From positions 501,001 to 565,000 of the forward strand of contig NZ_JAKFYQ010000001.1 in NCBI RefSeq assembly GCF_021533835.1: DNA of 64,000 nt, given 5' to 3'. The stretch is from Synechococcus sp. Nb3U1 (GTDB lineage: Bacteria > Cyanobacteriota > Cyanobacteriia > Thermostichales > Thermostichaceae). How positions within the stretch are numbered: position 1 is the first letter of the stretch; each line of letters starts with the position of its first letter. Made by a program: the position numbers and the translations under genes. The notes under the pieces were generated by a model, which saw nothing but the letters and a program-made list of their open reading frames with translations, ran no database searches and was not told where the DNA came from. Below are positions 28,469 through 40,400 of this stretch, piece after piece.

Positions 28469-29476
28469 CTACGTGCAGAAACTGAGCCTTGCATCCGAGC
28501 CAGCCAAATTAACCTCCCAACTGAGGCGGGGCTGCACAAATTGCAACAGTTGTCGGCGAATGTGCTCTAATTGCTGGATTGGTTGACGGGATCCCTGCGC
28601 CCAAAAATGCTGCTGTAGATAGTCGATCAACCACAGTTGCGCTGGCACATCCAAATGGGTAGCTACGGCTCTGCCCAATTCCAAAGCTTGTGGTAGGGAA
28701 TGGGGCCAGCGTTTGAGTTCCTGAAGGAGTTCCAGCGGGATCCCTTGCAGTTGCTCGTGGGCTACCAACGCTAATCCAGGACTGCCCTGGGCCAAAGCGA
28801 TCAGGTCTGACCTAGGGATCCCTGCCAACTCCTCGTAGCCCAACCCACTCAACACCTGGCCAATCTCTTCTGGACTGAGGCGGCGAAACGGTACCCTCTG
28901 GCACCTGGATAACACTGTCGGCAACAGCGAGGCCGCCTGGGGAGCAATGAGAATGATATGAGCTAAGCCCGGTTCCTCCAGGGTTTTCAACAACGCATTG
29001 GCCGCACTTTCGGCCAAGGTTTCACAGCCCTCCATCACCACCACCGAGCGTTGGGCACGAATCGGTCTACGGGCACAAAACCGCGCCACAGCCTGGACTT
29101 GCTCTAGCCGAATTTGGGGTGGGGAGCGCCATTGCAAGTTTTGCGCTTCTTCCGAGTTAGCCGCCACGAGACGGCCTTGATGCAAATAGGAGGGACTCAC
29201 CCAATGCAGGTCGGGATGATTATCCGCCAGCAACCAGTGACAACTGGAGCACTGCCCACAAGGGATCCCTGAGCTGGACTCGCACAGGAGCGCCTGGGCG
29301 AACCAACGGGCCAGCAAACTTCGCCCCACCCCTTGTGGCCCGAAAAAGCAATAGGCGGAGGTCACCCGGCCTTTCTGTAGGGCTGCCATCAGCAAATGTG
29401 TCGCCATCTCTTGCCCAACGATGTGGGCTGGCGGCAAGACCCTCGCAGAAGCTATCGACTGGACGACCTCAGGCAT
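28469..29476 (-). CDS. holB: DNA polymerase III subunit delta'
   Basis: A 335-residue clamp-loader subunit. [20 protein letters not shown] and [20 protein letters not shown] give the AAA+ start; the Walker A lysine is replaced by arginine (GVGRS), consistent with a non-hydrolysing delta' subunit. A four-cysteine zinc module follows ([17 protein letters not shown]), then ALLKTLEEP and the [10 protein letters not shown] sensor segment. ATG 29476 is chosen because it matches the usual protein start and overlaps the pyrR stop by 8 bases, implying translational coupling; the frame itself is open 50 codons further inside pyrR. Confidence 0.88.
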   Translation of the reverse strand: MPEVVQSIASARVLPPAHIVGQEMATHLLMAALQKGRVTSAYCFFGPQGVGRSLLARWFAQALLCESSSGIPCGQCSSCHWLLADNHPDLHWVSPSYLHQGRLVAANSEEAQNLQWRSPPQIRLEQVQAVARFCARRPIRAQRSVVVMEGCETLAESAANALLKTLEEPGLAHIILIAPQAASLLPTVLSRCQRVPFRRLSPEEIGQVLSGLGYEELAGIPRSDLIALAQGSPGLALVAHEQLQGIPLELLQELKRWPHSLPQALELGRAVATHLDVPAQLWLIDYLQQHFWAQGSRQPIQQLEHIRRQLLQFVQPRLSWEVNLAGSDARLSFCT

Positions 29477-30026
29477 AGGAGTGAGAGTTCTCCTGATCTG
29501 GGGCACACAGCAACACCCGCTCCTCGGCATCCGTTTCCAGCAGGTGCACCCGCACAATTTGCTCCGGCTCTGTTGATAACTGCTGGCCACAGTAGTCCGG
29601 TTGAATCGGAAACTGCCGATGACCACGGTCGATCAGCACAGCCAATCGTACCCGCTCCGGTCGTCCGAAATGGTTCAGGGCTTCCAAAGCCGCCCGAATC
29701 GTACGTCCTCGAAAAATGACATCATCCACCAGCACCACCTCTTTGCCGGTCAGATCACGGGGCATCTCGCTACGGTCTGGGGTGCGCAACCCGCCACTGC
29801 CCAAATCATCCCGAAAGAAGGTGATGTCCAATTCCCCCACCTGGGGTGGGATCCCAAACCGAGCGGCCATCTGATCCCGCAACCGATAGGCCAAAGGAAC
29901 CCCGCGGGTGCGAATCCCGATTAAAGCCAGCCGTTCCAAGTGAGGATGATCCGCCCCAATCTCGTCGGCTAGCTGAGCGATTAACTGCGCCAAGTGGTTT
30001 GCATCGAGGATCTCAACCTTGGACAT
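29469..30026 (-). CDS. pyrR: PyrR: pyrimidine operon regulator / uracil phosphoribosyltransferase
   Basis: A 185-residue PRT-fold protein. [20 protein letters not shown] is the PRPP-binding motif in its PyrR form, [14 protein letters not shown] the PPi loop, and the C-terminal [12 protein letters not shown] is also PyrR-like. In Gram-positive bacteria PyrR binds pyr mRNA and has uracil phosphoribosyltransferase activity. No PyrR-binding attenuator was recognised in this window, so the enzymatic role is the safer inference. It is the first gene of a pyrR-holB pair. Confidence 0.92.
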   Translation of the reverse strand: MSKVEILDANHLAQLIAQLADEIGADHPHLERLALIGIRTRGVPLAYRLRDQMAARFGIPPQVGELDITFFRDDLGSGGLRTPDRSEMPRDLTGKEVVLVDDVIFRGRTIRAALEALNHFGRPERVRLAVLIDRGHRQFPIQPDYCGQQLSTEPEQIVRVHLLETDAEERVLLCAPDQENSHSYA

Positions 30027-30146
30027 GGATCCCTACTGCCCTCGCGGATTCAGCCTGATAAAAGGCCAAGATAGCCCAATCTGCGAGCGGGATCCCCATC
30101 CGGTAGGATAAAAGCAATCCCCACGGTATCGATAGGTTAGGGATCC

Positions 30147-30680
30147 ATGATGTTTGCTGCCCTGTCCACGTTGTTTCTGACGAGAACTGCTCCGCTGGCC
30201 CGCTTCTGCCGGGGTGTCTTGGTCTTCGCGTTGATGATCGGCCTGTTGATAACCCTGTTCGACTCCCCAGCCCAGGCGGAAGACTACACCAAACGGGATC
30301 TGCAGGGGATGAGTTTTGCGGGGCGAGACCTGACCGGCTCCAAATTTCTCAAGGCCAACCTGCGCCAAAGCGACCTCAATCACGTCAAGGCTGCGGGGGT
30401 GAATTTGTTTGGGGCCAACCTGAGCAAAGCCAACTTACAGGGGGCGGATCTGCGCAGCGCTACCTTGGATATGGCCAACTTGCAAGGGGCAGACTTGCGA
30501 GAAGCGCAACTGCAAGACAGCATGATGTGGCTGGCTCGGGTGGATGGGATCCAAATTGAAGGGGCGGACTTCACCAATGTGTTGGTGCGGCAAGATGCCC
30601 TCGCTATTCTCTGCGAACGGGCGACAGGCGTTAACCCCGTGACGGGGCGGGCCACCCGCGATACCCTCGAATGTGAGTGA
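30147..30680 (+). CDS. Exported pentapeptide-repeat protein (thylakoid-lumen TL17 type)
   Basis: A 177-residue protein with a signal peptide ending in SPAQA near residue 47, then about 14 pentapeptide repeats of the A-N/D-L-x-x form (for example ANLQGADLRSATLDMANLQG) building a right-handed beta helix. The C-terminal CERATGVNPVTGR and the final cysteine in TLECE, forming a likely disulfide pair, are shared with plant lumenal pentapeptide proteins such as TL17. It probably sits in the thylakoid lumen or periplasm; the function is unknown. Confidence 0.85.
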   Translation: MMFAALSTLFLTRTAPLARFCRGVLVFALMIGLLITLFDSPAQAEDYTKRDLQGMSFAGRDLTGSKFLKANLRQSDLNHVKAAGVNLFGANLSKANLQGADLRSATLDMANLQGADLREAQLQDSMMWLARVDGIQIEGADFTNVLVRQDALAILCERATGVNPVTGRATRDTLECE

Positions 30681-30741
30681 AGTCCAAAAGAAGGCTCCCC
30701 TGGGATAGGGATCCCTCGGGAAGTCGGATTTTCAAACTGGC

Positions 30742-31491
30742 TCAGGAGCTAGGGGCCGCCGCCTCAGAACGAGTCGGCTTACGCTGAAACTGACTTTTCA
30801 GGGAATTCCAGGTTAAGCGAGCCATGGACAACAGCCAATTTCCTTCCAATTCCTTAAACAAATCCATATTCAGCTTGAAGGCATAGTTGGCTTCCGCCAC
30901 GATGCGGTCGATGGTGACTTGATCCAGCCCCAGAGCATCCATCTGAGCACGGTAACGCTGCTTGAACTTGCCTTCGTGGGGGATCTGCTCGAAATCGTAA
31001 AAAGCTGTCCCTTCCCCTTCCGGCAAGCCCATGGCCTGCCGCGCAATTTTCTTGAGGATTTGGCCACCGGATAGATCGCCGATATAGCGGGTGTAGGCAT
31101 GGGCCACCAGCAACACAGGATCGTTCTTGGCGATCTCCCGAATCCGATCCACATAAACCTGGCAGGCAGGAGAAGGCTGCACCGTTGAGCGCCAGTTAGG
31201 GCCGACAAAATAGGTCAAATCTTGCTCAATGCTGGCCTTGCGCCAAAGCTCTGGATAGTAAAGCTTGCCCACCAACGGATGTTCCCGCAGTTGCATAAAC
31301 CCTTCCTCCAAAGCGCCATAGACAAAGTAGAAATTGCCCACATAGCGGCTGTAGGCGCGCTTATCCACCACTCCTTTCAGGAAACACTTGATAAAGCCAA
31401 CATTTTCCGCCATCGTGTGGGACTGCTTCGTGCCCTCACGCAGTTGTACCGACAAACGGTTATTGGAACTGTTGTTGGAACTTTGACTCAC
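30742..31491 (-). CDS. ho1: Heme oxygenase (biliverdin-forming)
   Basis: A 249-residue soluble enzyme that opens heme to biliverdin IX-alpha with reduced ferredoxin, supplying phycobilin chromophores for ApcE and other phycobiliproteins. The proximal heme ligand is His25 in GTKQSHTMAEN and the distal-helix signature is YIGDLSGGQILKKIA. The GTG start at 31491 follows AGGAGGG by 4-5 bases. It is convergent with the pentapeptide gene and divergent from rpoB. Confidence 0.95.
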   Translation of the reverse strand: MSQSSNNSSNNRLSVQLREGTKQSHTMAENVGFIKCFLKGVVDKRAYSRYVGNFYFVYGALEEGFMQLREHPLVGKLYYPELWRKASIEQDLTYFVGPNWRSTVQPSPACQVYVDRIREIAKNDPVLLVAHAYTRYIGDLSGGQILKKIARQAMGLPEGEGTAFYDFEQIPHEGKFKQRYRAQMDALGLDQVTIDRIVAEANYAFKLNMDLFKELEGNWLLSMARLTWNSLKSQFQRKPTRSEAAAPSS

Positions 31492-31992
31492 AAAACCCTC
31501 CTAGCAAACCATGTCTCTATCATCCGAAAGGTTTCCTCAGCCTGAGAAGCTTTGTAAACCTATGCCTTTCCCTTCTCATCTGGATCGACGCCACATCCTG
31601 CCGATATGGACTGTATCGACACCGTGCATCCCACGACAAAGTTGATCAAGCCACTTGCGCCGACAAACTCAGCCCGCGGCTCAGTCTGTCAGCCCACCCA
31701 CCCCCTCAGATCTCCAGTCAGCAACCCAAAGCAGGTGAGCGAATGGTCAATGACTAGAATAATTCCGCTGAGTGTGAATGGATATTAACAATCCTTAAGG
31801 CGGGCGGGGAGTATTAGCCCCTATCCAGGCCAAAACAGGGATCCCAGGCGGTTTTGCCAAAATTCTCTCCCTCAGAACGGAGGATGTCTTGGTCGCCACC
31901 GCGCCCGCGCCTTTGTAACGTTCGTTGACGCTCTTCGGATAGATTTCTATAATAAAAGACCTGACTGCAGCGCGATCCCTCCTAAGCAACGC
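31492..31992. other. Divergent ho1-rpoB intergenic region
   Basis: These 501 bases separate the ho1 and rpoB starts. The rpoB-proximal end holds a near-consensus promoter (31925-31953). The rest contains two weak open frames with no protein-like sequence and one GGGATCCC octamer near 31838. A control element for ho1 is expected but was not identified. Confidence 0.5.
31925..31953 (+). promoter_or_regulatory. Sigma-70 type promoter for rpoB-rpoC1-rpoC2
   Basis: TTGACG (31925-31930) and TATAAT (31948-31953) are spaced by exactly 17 bases. The -10 box is a perfect consensus and the -35 box has one mismatch. A start near 31960 would leave a leader of about 33 bases before the rpoB ATG at 31993. 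Confidence 0.8.
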
Positions 31993-34900
31993 ATGACACA
32001 ATTAGTTCAACTTCCTTCCGCTCCTACCTTTCCTGACCTGGTAGAGATTCAGCGGGAGAGTTTTTTATGGTTTTTGAGAGAAGGGTTTGAAGAGGAACTC
32101 CTCAGTTTTTCCCCTATCGTCGACTATACTGGCAAATTGGAACTGCATTTTTTGCCGGAGTTCCGCCTTGGGGATCCCTCCAAAGGCTACAAGATCAACC
32201 AGCCCCGCTACGACCCCGACGAAGCCAAGCGGCGCGACGCCACCTACCAAGCGCAGCTGCGCGTGCCCACCCGTCTGATTAACAAAGAGACGGGCGAGAT
32301 CAAAGACATGGACGTCTTCATTGGCGAACTGCCCTTGATGACGGATCGCGGTACCTTCATCATCAACGGTGCCGAACGGGTGATCGTCAACCAGATCGTC
32401 CGTAGCCCCGGTGTCTACTACAAGTCCGATTTGGACAAAAACGGTCGCCGCACCTACAGTGCCAGCCTCATCCCCAACCGGGGCGCTTGGCTGAAATTCG
32501 AGACCGACAAAAACAGCTTGGTTTGGGTGCGCATCGACAAAACCCGTAAGCTCTCGGCGGCTGTTCTGCTCAAAGCCCTCGGCCTCAGCGATTCCGAAAT
32601 CTACGATGGCCTGCGCCACCCCGAATATTTCCAAAAAACCATGGAAAAAGAGGGGCACTACAGCGAAGAAGAAGCCCTGATGGAGCTCTACCGCAAGTTG
32701 CGTCCCGGTGAACCTCCCACCGTATCGGGGGGGCAACAGTTGCTAGAATCTCGCTTCTTTGATCCAAAACGCTACGACTTAGGCCGGGTCGGTCGCTACA
32801 AGCTGAACAAGAAGCTGAACCTGAGCGTGCCGGAAAATGTGCGGGTACTCACCATCCCTGACATTTTGGCCGTCATCGACTACCTGATCAACCTGGAGTA
32901 CGACATCGGTCATGTGGACGACATCGACCACTTGGGCAACCGCCGGGTGCGCTCCGTAGGCGAGTTGCTACAAAACCAAGTGCGGGTCGGCCTCAACCGT
33001 TTGGAGCGGATCATTCGGGAACGGATGACAGTATCAGAGTCGGAGAACCTCACCCCAGCCTCCTTGGTCAACCCCAAGCCCTTGGTCGCTGCCATCAAAG
33101 AGTTCTTCGGCTCCAGCCAGCTCTCCCAGTTCATGGATCAGACCAATCCCCTGGCAGAGCTGACCCACAAGCGACGGCTCTCGGCGCTGGGTCCTGGTGG
33201 CTTGAGTCGGGAACGAGCCGGCTTTGCGGTGCGGGATATTCACCCCAGCCACTACGGTCGCATTTGCCCGATCGAAACCCCAGAAGGCCCCAACGCCGGT
33301 TTGATCGGATCCCTGGCCACCCATGCCCGCGTCAACCAGTATGGCTTTGTGGAGAGCCCCTACTACCGCGTCGAGAATGGCCTGGTGCGCAAAGACCTGG
33401 GTATGGTCTACCTCACCGCCGATGAGGAAGACGAATATCGGGTGGCACCCGGAGATGTGCCCCTAGATCGAGAGGGCCGTATCACCGGAGACTTGGTGCC
33501 CGTTCGCTATCGCCAGGAATTCACCACCGCCCATCCGACGGAAGTGCATTATGTGCAGGTGGCGCCGGTACAGGTGATCTCGGTGGCCACTTCCTTGATC
33601 CCCTTCCTGGAGCACGACGATGCCAACCGGGCCCTGATGGGGGCAAACATGCAGCGACAGGCGGTGCCTCTCCTAAAACCGGATCGGCCCTACGTTGGTA
33701 CCGGATTGGAAGCCCAAGCAGCCCGAGACTCCGGCATGGTGGTGGTGTCGCGCACCAATGGCGTGGTGGTGAATGTTTCCGCCGATGAGGTGGTGATCCG
33801 TCCTGACAACGACGGGGATCCGATCCTCTACCGTTTACAAAAGTACCAGCGCTCCAACCAAGATACCTGTCTCAATCAGCGTCCCTTGGTCAAAGCTGGG
33901 GATCGCGTCGTTGCTGGTCAGGTGCTGGCCGATGGCCCTGCCACAGAAGGGGGTGAACTGGCGCTGGGGCAAAACGTCCTGGTGGCCTACATGCCCTGGG
34001 AGGGCTACAACTACGAAGATGCCATCCTGATCAACGAGCGGTTGGTCTACGACGATGTCTTTACCTCGGTACACATTGAAAAGCACGAGATCGAAGCCCG
34101 ACAAACCAAGCTAGGCCCGGAAGAGATCACCCGCGAGATCCCTAACGTAGGGGAAGATGCCCTACGCAACCTGGATGAGAACGGCATCGTGCGCGTCGGG
34201 GCCTGGGTGGAATCTGGGGATATCTTGGTGGGCAAAGTCACCCCGAAAGGGGAATCGGATCAACCGCCGGAAGAGCGCCTGTTGCGGGCCATCTTCGGGG
34301 AAAAAGCCCGCGATGTGCGGGACAACTCCCTGCGGGTGCCGAATGGCGAGCGCGGTCGAGTGGTGGACGTGCGCATCTTTACCCGTGAACAGGGGGATGA
34401 GCTACCGCCTGGGGCCAACATGGTGGTGCGGGTCTATATCGCCCTGAAACGCAAGATCCAAGTGGGAGATAAGATCGCCGGTCGCCATGGCAACAAAGGC
34501 ATCATCTCTCGCATCTTGCCCGGTGAGGATATGCCTTATCTGGCGGATGGTACGCCAGTGGATGTGGTGCTGAACCCGCTGGGGGTGCCCTCCCGGATGA
34601 ATGTGGGCCAGGTGTTTGAGTGCTTGCTGGGCTGGGCAGCCGAAAACTTAGGGGTGCGTTTCAAGTTGATGCCCTTTGACGAAATGCACGGCCTGGAGGC
34701 CTCACGCCTGACAGTGGAGGCCAAGTTGGAGGAGGCGAAAGCGAAAACAGGGCGGGATTGGATCTTTAACCCAGAAGGGAAGCACCGCGGCAAAGTACAG
34801 GTATTCGATGGCCGCACGGGTGAACCCTTCGACCAGCCCGTCACGGTGGGCCGCGCCTACATGTTGAAGTTGGTGCATTTGGTGGATGACAAGATCCACG

Positions 34901-35388
34901 CCCGCTCCACCGGCCCCTACTCTCTGGTGACGCAGCAGCCCCTAGGTGGTAAGGCTCAGCAGGGCGGACAGCGCTTTGGGGAAATGGAAGTGTGGGCTTT
35001 GGAGGCTTTCGGAGCCGCTTACATCCTGCAGGAGTTGCTCACGGTCAAGTCGGACGATATGGTCGGTCGCAATGAGGCCCTCAACGCCATTGTCAAAGGC
35101 AAGCCGATCCCTCGCCCGGGTACACCGGAATCCTTCAAGGTGTTGGTGCGGGAATTGCAGTCCCTCTGCCTAGATGTGTCAGTACACAAGGTGGAAGTGG
35201 ATAGTGAAGGGCAAACCCGCGATTTGGAGGCGGATCTGATGGCGGATGTGTCCAGTCGCCATACTCCCTCACGGCCTACCTATGAATCTGTTACGTCAGA
35301 TGACCTCTCCCCCGCGGCGGCGGCCTACACCTTCGCCAGTCGCAGCCATGAGGATGAAGACGACGGAGAGGATGAGGACGACTTTTAA
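31993..35388 (+). CDS. rpoB: DNA-directed RNA polymerase subunit beta
   Basis: A 1131-residue beta subunit, the short cyanobacterial form. Recognisable blocks are [20 protein letters not shown] at the start, the rifampicin region [20 protein letters not shown] and [44 protein letters not shown] and [13 protein letters not shown] near the active site. The C-terminus ends with a strongly acidic tail ([13 protein letters not shown]), an unusual but seen feature. First gene of the rpo operon. Confidence 0.98.
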   Translation: MTQLVQLPSAPTFPDLVEIQRESFLWFLREGFEEELLSFSPIVDYTGKLELHFLPEFRLGDPSKGYKINQPRYDPDEAKRRDATYQAQLRVPTRLINKETGEIKDMDVFIGELPLMTDRGTFIINGAERVIVNQIVRSPGVYYKSDLDKNGRRTYSASLIPNRGAWLKFETDKNSLVWVRIDKTRKLSAAVLLKALGLSDSEIYDGLRHPEYFQKTMEKEGHYSEEEALMELYRKLRPGEPPTVSGGQQLLESRFFDPKRYDLGRVGRYKLNKKLNLSVPENVRVLTIPDILAVIDYLINLEYDIGHVDDIDHLGNRRVRSVGELLQNQVRVGLNRLERIIRERMTVSESENLTPASLVNPKPLVAAIKEFFGSSQLSQFMDQTNPLAELTHKRRLSALGPGGLSRERAGFAVRDIHPSHYGRICPIETPEGPNAGLIGSLATHARVNQYGFVESPYYRVENGLVRKDLGMVYLTADEEDEYRVAPGDVPLDREGRITGDLVPVRYRQEFTTAHPTEVHYVQVAPVQVISVATSLIPFLEHDDANRALMGANMQRQAVPLLKPDRPYVGTGLEAQAARDSGMVVVSRTNGVVVNVSADEVVIRPDNDGDPILYRLQKYQRSNQDTCLNQRPLVKAGDRVVAGQVLADGPATEGGELALGQNVLVAYMPWEGYNYEDAILINERLVYDDVFTSVHIEKHEIEARQTKLGPEEITREIPNVGEDALRNLDENGIVRVGAWVESGDILVGKVTPKGESDQPPEERLLRAIFGEKARDVRDNSLRVPNGERGRVVDVRIFTREQGDELPPGANMVVRVYIALKRKIQVGDKIAGRHGNKGIISRILPGEDMPYLADGTPVDVVLNPLGVPSRMNVGQVFECLLGWAAENLGVRFKLMPFDEMHGLEASRLTVEAKLEEAKAKTGRDWIFNPEGKHRGKVQVFDGRTGEPFDQPVTVGRAYMLKLVHLVDDKIHARSTGPYSLVTQQPLGGKAQQGGQRFGEMEVWALEAFGAAYILQELLTVKSDDMVGRNEALNAIVKGKPIPRPGTPESFKVLVRELQSLCLDVSVHKVEVDSEGQTRDLEADLMADVSSRHTPSRPTYESVTSDDLSPAAAAYTFASRSHEDEDDGEDEDDF

Positions 35389-35402
35389 GCGCATGTGAAG
35401 AA

Positions 35403-35453
35403 ACGGGTTGGGAGCCCGTCCAGACTAGGGGTGGCATTGCATTGGTCACCCCT
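35403..35453 (+). promoter_or_regulatory. Two stem-loops in the rpoB-rpoC1 spacer
   Basis: ACGGG/CCCGT (35403-35407 and 35415-35419) and AGGGGTG/CACCCCT (35427-35433 and 35447-35453) can form two consecutive hairpins in the 117-base gap. No T-tract follows, so they are more likely processing or stability elements than terminators. Confidence 0.4.
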
Positions 35454-35505
35454 GTAGATCCATCAGATCAGGTGCAAGGGCACAGCAAGTCAGGAGCGAA
35501 CAGCG

Positions 35506-37389
35506 ATGGCGAGAACAGAGCAGCGTTTTGATTACGTCAAAATTGGGTTGGCCTCTCCCGACCGGATTATGGAGTGGGGCCAGCGCACGCTACCCAATGG
35601 CCAGTTGGTGGGGGAAGTCACCAAGCCGGAGACCATCAACTATCGCACCCTCAAGCCGGAGATGGATGGCCTCTTTTGCGAGCGCATTTTCGGGCCCGCC
35701 AAGGACTGGGAATGCCACTGTGGCAAGTACAAACGGGTACGGCATAGGGGCATTGTCTGTGAGCGTTGCGGGGTGGAGGTAACCGAGTCACGGGTACGGC
35801 GCCACCGCATGGGCTACATCAAGTTAGCGGCTCCTGTCACCCATGTTTGGTATTTGAAAGGGATCCCCAGCCACATTGCTACCCTACTGGATATGCCGCT
35901 GCGGGATGTGGAGCAGGTGGTCTATTTCAACGCCTACGTGGTGGTGGATCCGGGCAATGCCCAAAACCTCTCCTACAAGCAACTGCTCACGGAAGACCAA
36001 TTCCTCGAGATCGAGGATCAGATGTACGAAGAGGGATCCGAGCTGCAACTGCCGGATCACTGGGCCATGATCGGAGCCGAGGCCATCGAACGTCTATTGA
36101 TGGACATCGATCTGGAAAAAGAAGCCGAGCAGTTGCGGGAGGAAATTGCCAGTGCCCGCGGCCAAAAGCGAGCTCGCCTGATTAAGCGGCTGCGGGTGAT
36201 CGACAACTTCATCGCCACGGGATCCCGGCCTGAGTGGATGGTGTTGCAGGTGATCCCGGTCATTCCACCGGATCTGCGCCCGATGGTGCAGTTGGATGGG
36301 GGTCGTTTCGCCACCAGCGACCTGAATGATCTCTATCGCCGTGTCATCAACCGCAACAACCGTCTGGCTCGCCTGCAGGAGATTCTTGCCCCCGAGATCA
36401 TCGTCCGTAACGAGAAGCGCATGTTGCAGGAGGCGGTGGATGCCCTGATCGACAATGGCCGTCGTGGACGCACTGTGGTGGGAGCCAACAACCGTCCCCT
36501 CAAATCGCTATCGGACATCATCGAAGGCAAGCAGGGGCGCTTTCGGCAAAACCTACTGGGCAAACGGGTGGACTACTCTGGGCGTTCGGTGATCGTGGTC
36601 GGCCCCAGCCTGCGCATGAACCAGTGCGGCTTACCCAAGGAGATGGCGATCGAGCTGTTTCAGCCCTTCGTCATTCATAAGCTGATCAAACGGGGCATTG
36701 TCAACAACATCAAGGCTGCCAAAAAGCTGATCCAAAGCAACGACCCACAGATTTGGGATGTGCTGGAGGAGGTGATCGACGGCCACCCTGTGTTGCTCAA
36801 TCGGGCCCCAACTTTGCACCGCCTCGGCATCCAAGCCTTTGAGCCCATTTTGGTGGAAGGTCGAGCTATTCAGTTGCACCCGCTGGTGTGTCCGGCTTTT
36901 AACGCCGATTTTGACGGCGACCAGATGGCCGTGCATGTTCCTCTCTCGCTGGAATCCCAAGCCGAGGCACGCTTGCTGATGTTGGCTACCAACAACATCC
37001 TCTCCCCCGCCACCGGCACCCCGATCATCACCCCCAGCCAAGATATGGTTTTGGGCTGCTACTATCTGACTGCCGACAACCCACAACAGCCCCTGAATGG
37101 GGAGCGCTACTTCTCCAGCCTTGAGGATGCCCTGATTGCCTACGACCGTGGTGCTGTGGATCTACATGCCAAAGTTTGGGTACGCTACAACGGCCCGATG
37201 GAACTAGGCAAAGGAGAAAAAGAGTCCGAGCCGGAAATTATGGAGGAACCTGGCGGCATTCGAGTCAAGGTCACCAATTACCGGCGCATCCGCGAAGATC
37301 GCGATGGCAACATCCTTAGCCAGTACATTCGCACCACCCCAGGCCGGATCATCTTCAACAAAATCGTGCAGGAAGCCCTTTCCACCTAA
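35506..37389 (+). CDS. rpoC1: DNA-directed RNA polymerase subunit gamma (RpoC1)
   Basis: A 627-residue protein equal to the N-terminal part of bacterial beta'. The zinc-ribbon cysteines lie in [10 protein letters not shown] and CERCGVEV; the catalytic magnesium motif NADFDGDQM is at about residues 466-474. The stretch [20 protein letters not shown] is also invariant. The split of beta' into gamma and RpoC2 is diagnostic for cyanobacteria and plastids. Confidence 0.98.
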   Translation: MARTEQRFDYVKIGLASPDRIMEWGQRTLPNGQLVGEVTKPETINYRTLKPEMDGLFCERIFGPAKDWECHCGKYKRVRHRGIVCERCGVEVTESRVRRHRMGYIKLAAPVTHVWYLKGIPSHIATLLDMPLRDVEQVVYFNAYVVVDPGNAQNLSYKQLLTEDQFLEIEDQMYEEGSELQLPDHWAMIGAEAIERLLMDIDLEKEAEQLREEIASARGQKRARLIKRLRVIDNFIATGSRPEWMVLQVIPVIPPDLRPMVQLDGGRFATSDLNDLYRRVINRNNRLARLQEILAPEIIVRNEKRMLQEAVDALIDNGRRGRTVVGANNRPLKSLSDIIEGKQGRFRQNLLGKRVDYSGRSVIVVGPSLRMNQCGLPKEMAIELFQPFVIHKLIKRGIVNNIKAAKKLIQSNDPQIWDVLEEVIDGHPVLLNRAPTLHRLGIQAFEPILVEGRAIQLHPLVCPAFNADFDGDQMAVHVPLSLESQAEARLLMLATNNILSPATGTPIITPSQDMVLGCYYLTADNPQQPLNGERYFSSLEDALIAYDRGAVDLHAKVWVRYNGPMELGKGEKESEPEIMEEPGGIRVKVTNYRRIREDRDGNILSQYIRTTPGRIIFNKIVQEALST

Positions 37390-37475
37390 CCGCAACCCAG
37401 TGAGGTAGGAGACGGGATCCCTTCTGTCACTGCTTGGCCCTATTGCCACCATCATTCAGCCATCATCGAGGAATC

Positions 37476-40400
37476 ATGAGCGAAAAAGGACGACCTTCTG
37501 CTGACCTGTTGCGACAGGTTGCCGACGGCAACACCACTCCGCCCGCCGTGCCCTTTCGCAATTATCAAATTGGCAAGAAAGAGCTGCGCAGCCTGATTGC
37601 CTGGTCTTTTGCCCGCTATGGCACCGCCCGCACCGCCCAGATGGCCGATGCCTTGAAGGCGATGGGCTTCAAGTACGCCACACAAGCGGCGGTTTCCATC
37701 AGCGTCGAGGATCTGCGCGTTCCCCCCAGTAAGCGGCAGTTGCTGGCGCAAGCGGAAGCGGAAATCGAAGCAGCCACCGAGCGCTTTACCCGAGGCGAGA
37801 TCACGGAGGTAGAGCGCTATCAAAAAGTCATCGATACCTGGAACCAAACCAACGACCAGATCAAAGATGAGCTGCTCAGCAACTTCAAGCAAAACGATCC
37901 CCTCAATTCCGTCTACATGATGGCCAACTCCGGGGCGCGGGGAAATGTCTCTCAGGTGCGGCAGTTAGTGGGTATGCGCGGCCTAATGGCCAACCCGCAG
38001 GGGGAAATCATCGACTTGCCCATCAAAACCAATTTCCGTGAGGGCCTGACGGTTACGGAATACATCATCTCCTCCTACGGTGCCCGCAAGGGCTTGGTGG
38101 ATACCGCGCTGCGCACCGCCGACTCCGGTTATTTGACCCGCCGTTTGGTGGATGTGTCCCAGGATGTGATCGTGCGGGAATCCGACTGCGGCACTGAGCA
38201 TGGCATTGTCCTGGAGTACCTGATGGATGGGGACAATGTGGTAGTGTCCCTGGAAGATCGCTTGGTGGGCCGGGTGCTGGCGCGGGATGTGCTACACCCT
38301 GAAACCCAAGCGGTGATCGCCCATCGCAACCAAGAGGTGGATCACGACTTGGCCAAGGCGATCGTCAACGCTGGCGTTCGTCAGGCGATGGTGCGTTCTC
38401 CCCTCACCTGTGAGGCCAACCGTTCCGTCTGTCGTCTTTGCTATGGCTGGAGCTTGGCCCATTCCCGTTTGGTGGATATGGGAGAAGCGGTGGGAATTAT
38501 CGCCGCCCAATCGATTGGGGAGCCGGGCACCCAGTTGACGATGCGCACCTTCCACACCGGCGGCGTGTTCACGGGGGAAGTGGCTCGACAAATTCGTGCT
38601 CCTTTTGCCGGAGTGGTGCGGTTTCCCAAGAATTTCCGTACCCGCCCCTTCCGCACCCGCCACGGGGATGATGCCCTGCAGGTGGAGGTGAACAACCAAA
38701 TCACCCTTGAGGGATCCAACGGGCAGCGGGAGCATTTCGATGTCACCCAGGGATCCACCCTGTTGGTGCGGGATGGAGCCAAGGTGCAGCCGGATCAGAT
38801 GATCGCGGAAGTGTCGCTGGCCAAGGCCACCCGCAAGAGCACCGAAAAAGCCCAAAAAGAGGTGATTTCTGACCTAGCCGGGGAAATTCGCTTCGCCGAT
38901 CTGCCCATCGAAGAAAAAACCGACCGTCAAGGCAACATCACCTACACGGCGCAACGGCAGGGCTTGATTTGGGTGATGTCGGGCCAGGTGTACAACCTAC
39001 CCCCCGGTGCCGAGCCTGTAGTAGAGAACGGGGATACTGTGCAGGCGGGGGACGTGATCGCAGAAACCTCCCTAGCAACGGAGCACGGCGGTATCGTGCG
39101 ACTGCCAGAGCGCACTGATAGCAAGAGTGGGCGCGAGGTGGAAATCATCAACGCTTCTGTGGTTTTGCACGAGGCGCGGGTGCGGGTGGAATCTCATCAG
39201 AGTCGAGAACAGTTTTTGCTGGATACCGCCGGTGGTCAAACCTTCGTCCTCAAAGCGACCCCCGGCACTAAGGTGGGCAACGACGAGGTGGTGGCGGAGC
39301 TGATCGAGAGCGATTTCCGCACCCAAACCGGCGGCTTGGTCAAGTTCGCGGGCATTGAGGTAGCACGGCGGGGCAAGGCCAAACAGGGCTTCGAGGTGAT
39401 CCAGGGGGGCACCCTGCTGTGGATCCCGGAGGAAACCCATGAGGTGAACAAGGACATTTCACTGCTGAATGTGGAGGATGGCCAGTTTGTAGAAGCGGGC
39501 ACCGAAGTGGTGAAGGATATCTTCTGCCAGAACGCCGGCATCGTCGAGGTGATCCAGAAAAACGACATTCTGCGGGAGATCATCATCAAACCGGGATCCC
39601 TGCATTTGGTGGAAAACCCCGCCGACATGGAGGTGAAAGAGGGCACCTTGATCCAGCCAGGACAACAGGTGCTCAGTAGCATCGTGCCCGATCAACTGGT
39701 CTATCTGGAGCATGTGGAAACTCCCGAAGGGCCAGGATTGCTGCTGCGTCCGGTGCAGGAGTACGAAATTCCCGACCATCCCTCAGTGCCCAGCCAAGAA
39801 TCCACCAGCGAGTCTGGCCGCTCGATTCGTCTGCGGGCGGTGCAGCGGATTCCCTTCAAGGATGGTGAGCGCGTCCGGTCGGTAGGTGGGGTGGAACTGT
39901 TGCGCACGCAACTGGTGCTGGAGATCGACACCGATGCCCCGCAACTGAAGGCGGATATCGAGCTGATTCAAGACGACGAGGATCCCGAGATTCGCCGCCT
40001 GCAACTGGTGATCCTGGAAACCCTGCTGCTGCGCCGCGATGTGGAGGCGGATCTGACTCAGGGCAGCACCCATACCCGACTGTTGGTGGGAGAAGGGGAC
40101 AGCATCACCACTGGATCCGTGATTGCCCGCACGGAAATTCAGGCTAAAAAGGCCGGGATCGTGCAAGGGATCCGCCAAGGGGCGGAGGTGGTTCGGCGGG
40201 TGTTGGTGGTCACCGAAGACGATCAGGTGAGCGTGCCCTTCACGGGCAGCACCACCCTAAAAGTGGGGGATCTGGTGCGGGCTAAGGATGAGATTGCCCC
40301 CGGGATCCCGTCTCCCGAATCGGGACAGGTGATGCAGGTGGCGGATGGCCAAGTGGTGCTGCGCATAGCGCGGCCCTACCTAGTTTCTGCCGGGGCCATT

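Noticed and set aside
28469-29476. Degenerate Walker A (GVGRS) in holB as a mutation
   Set aside because: Delta' subunits are normally non-hydrolysing, so altered P-loops are expected.
31606-32001. Two weak open frames in the ho1-rpoB gap as extra genes
   Set aside because: Their translations are short, proline- and arginine-rich and not protein-like, and the right-hand one overlaps the strong rpoB promoter.
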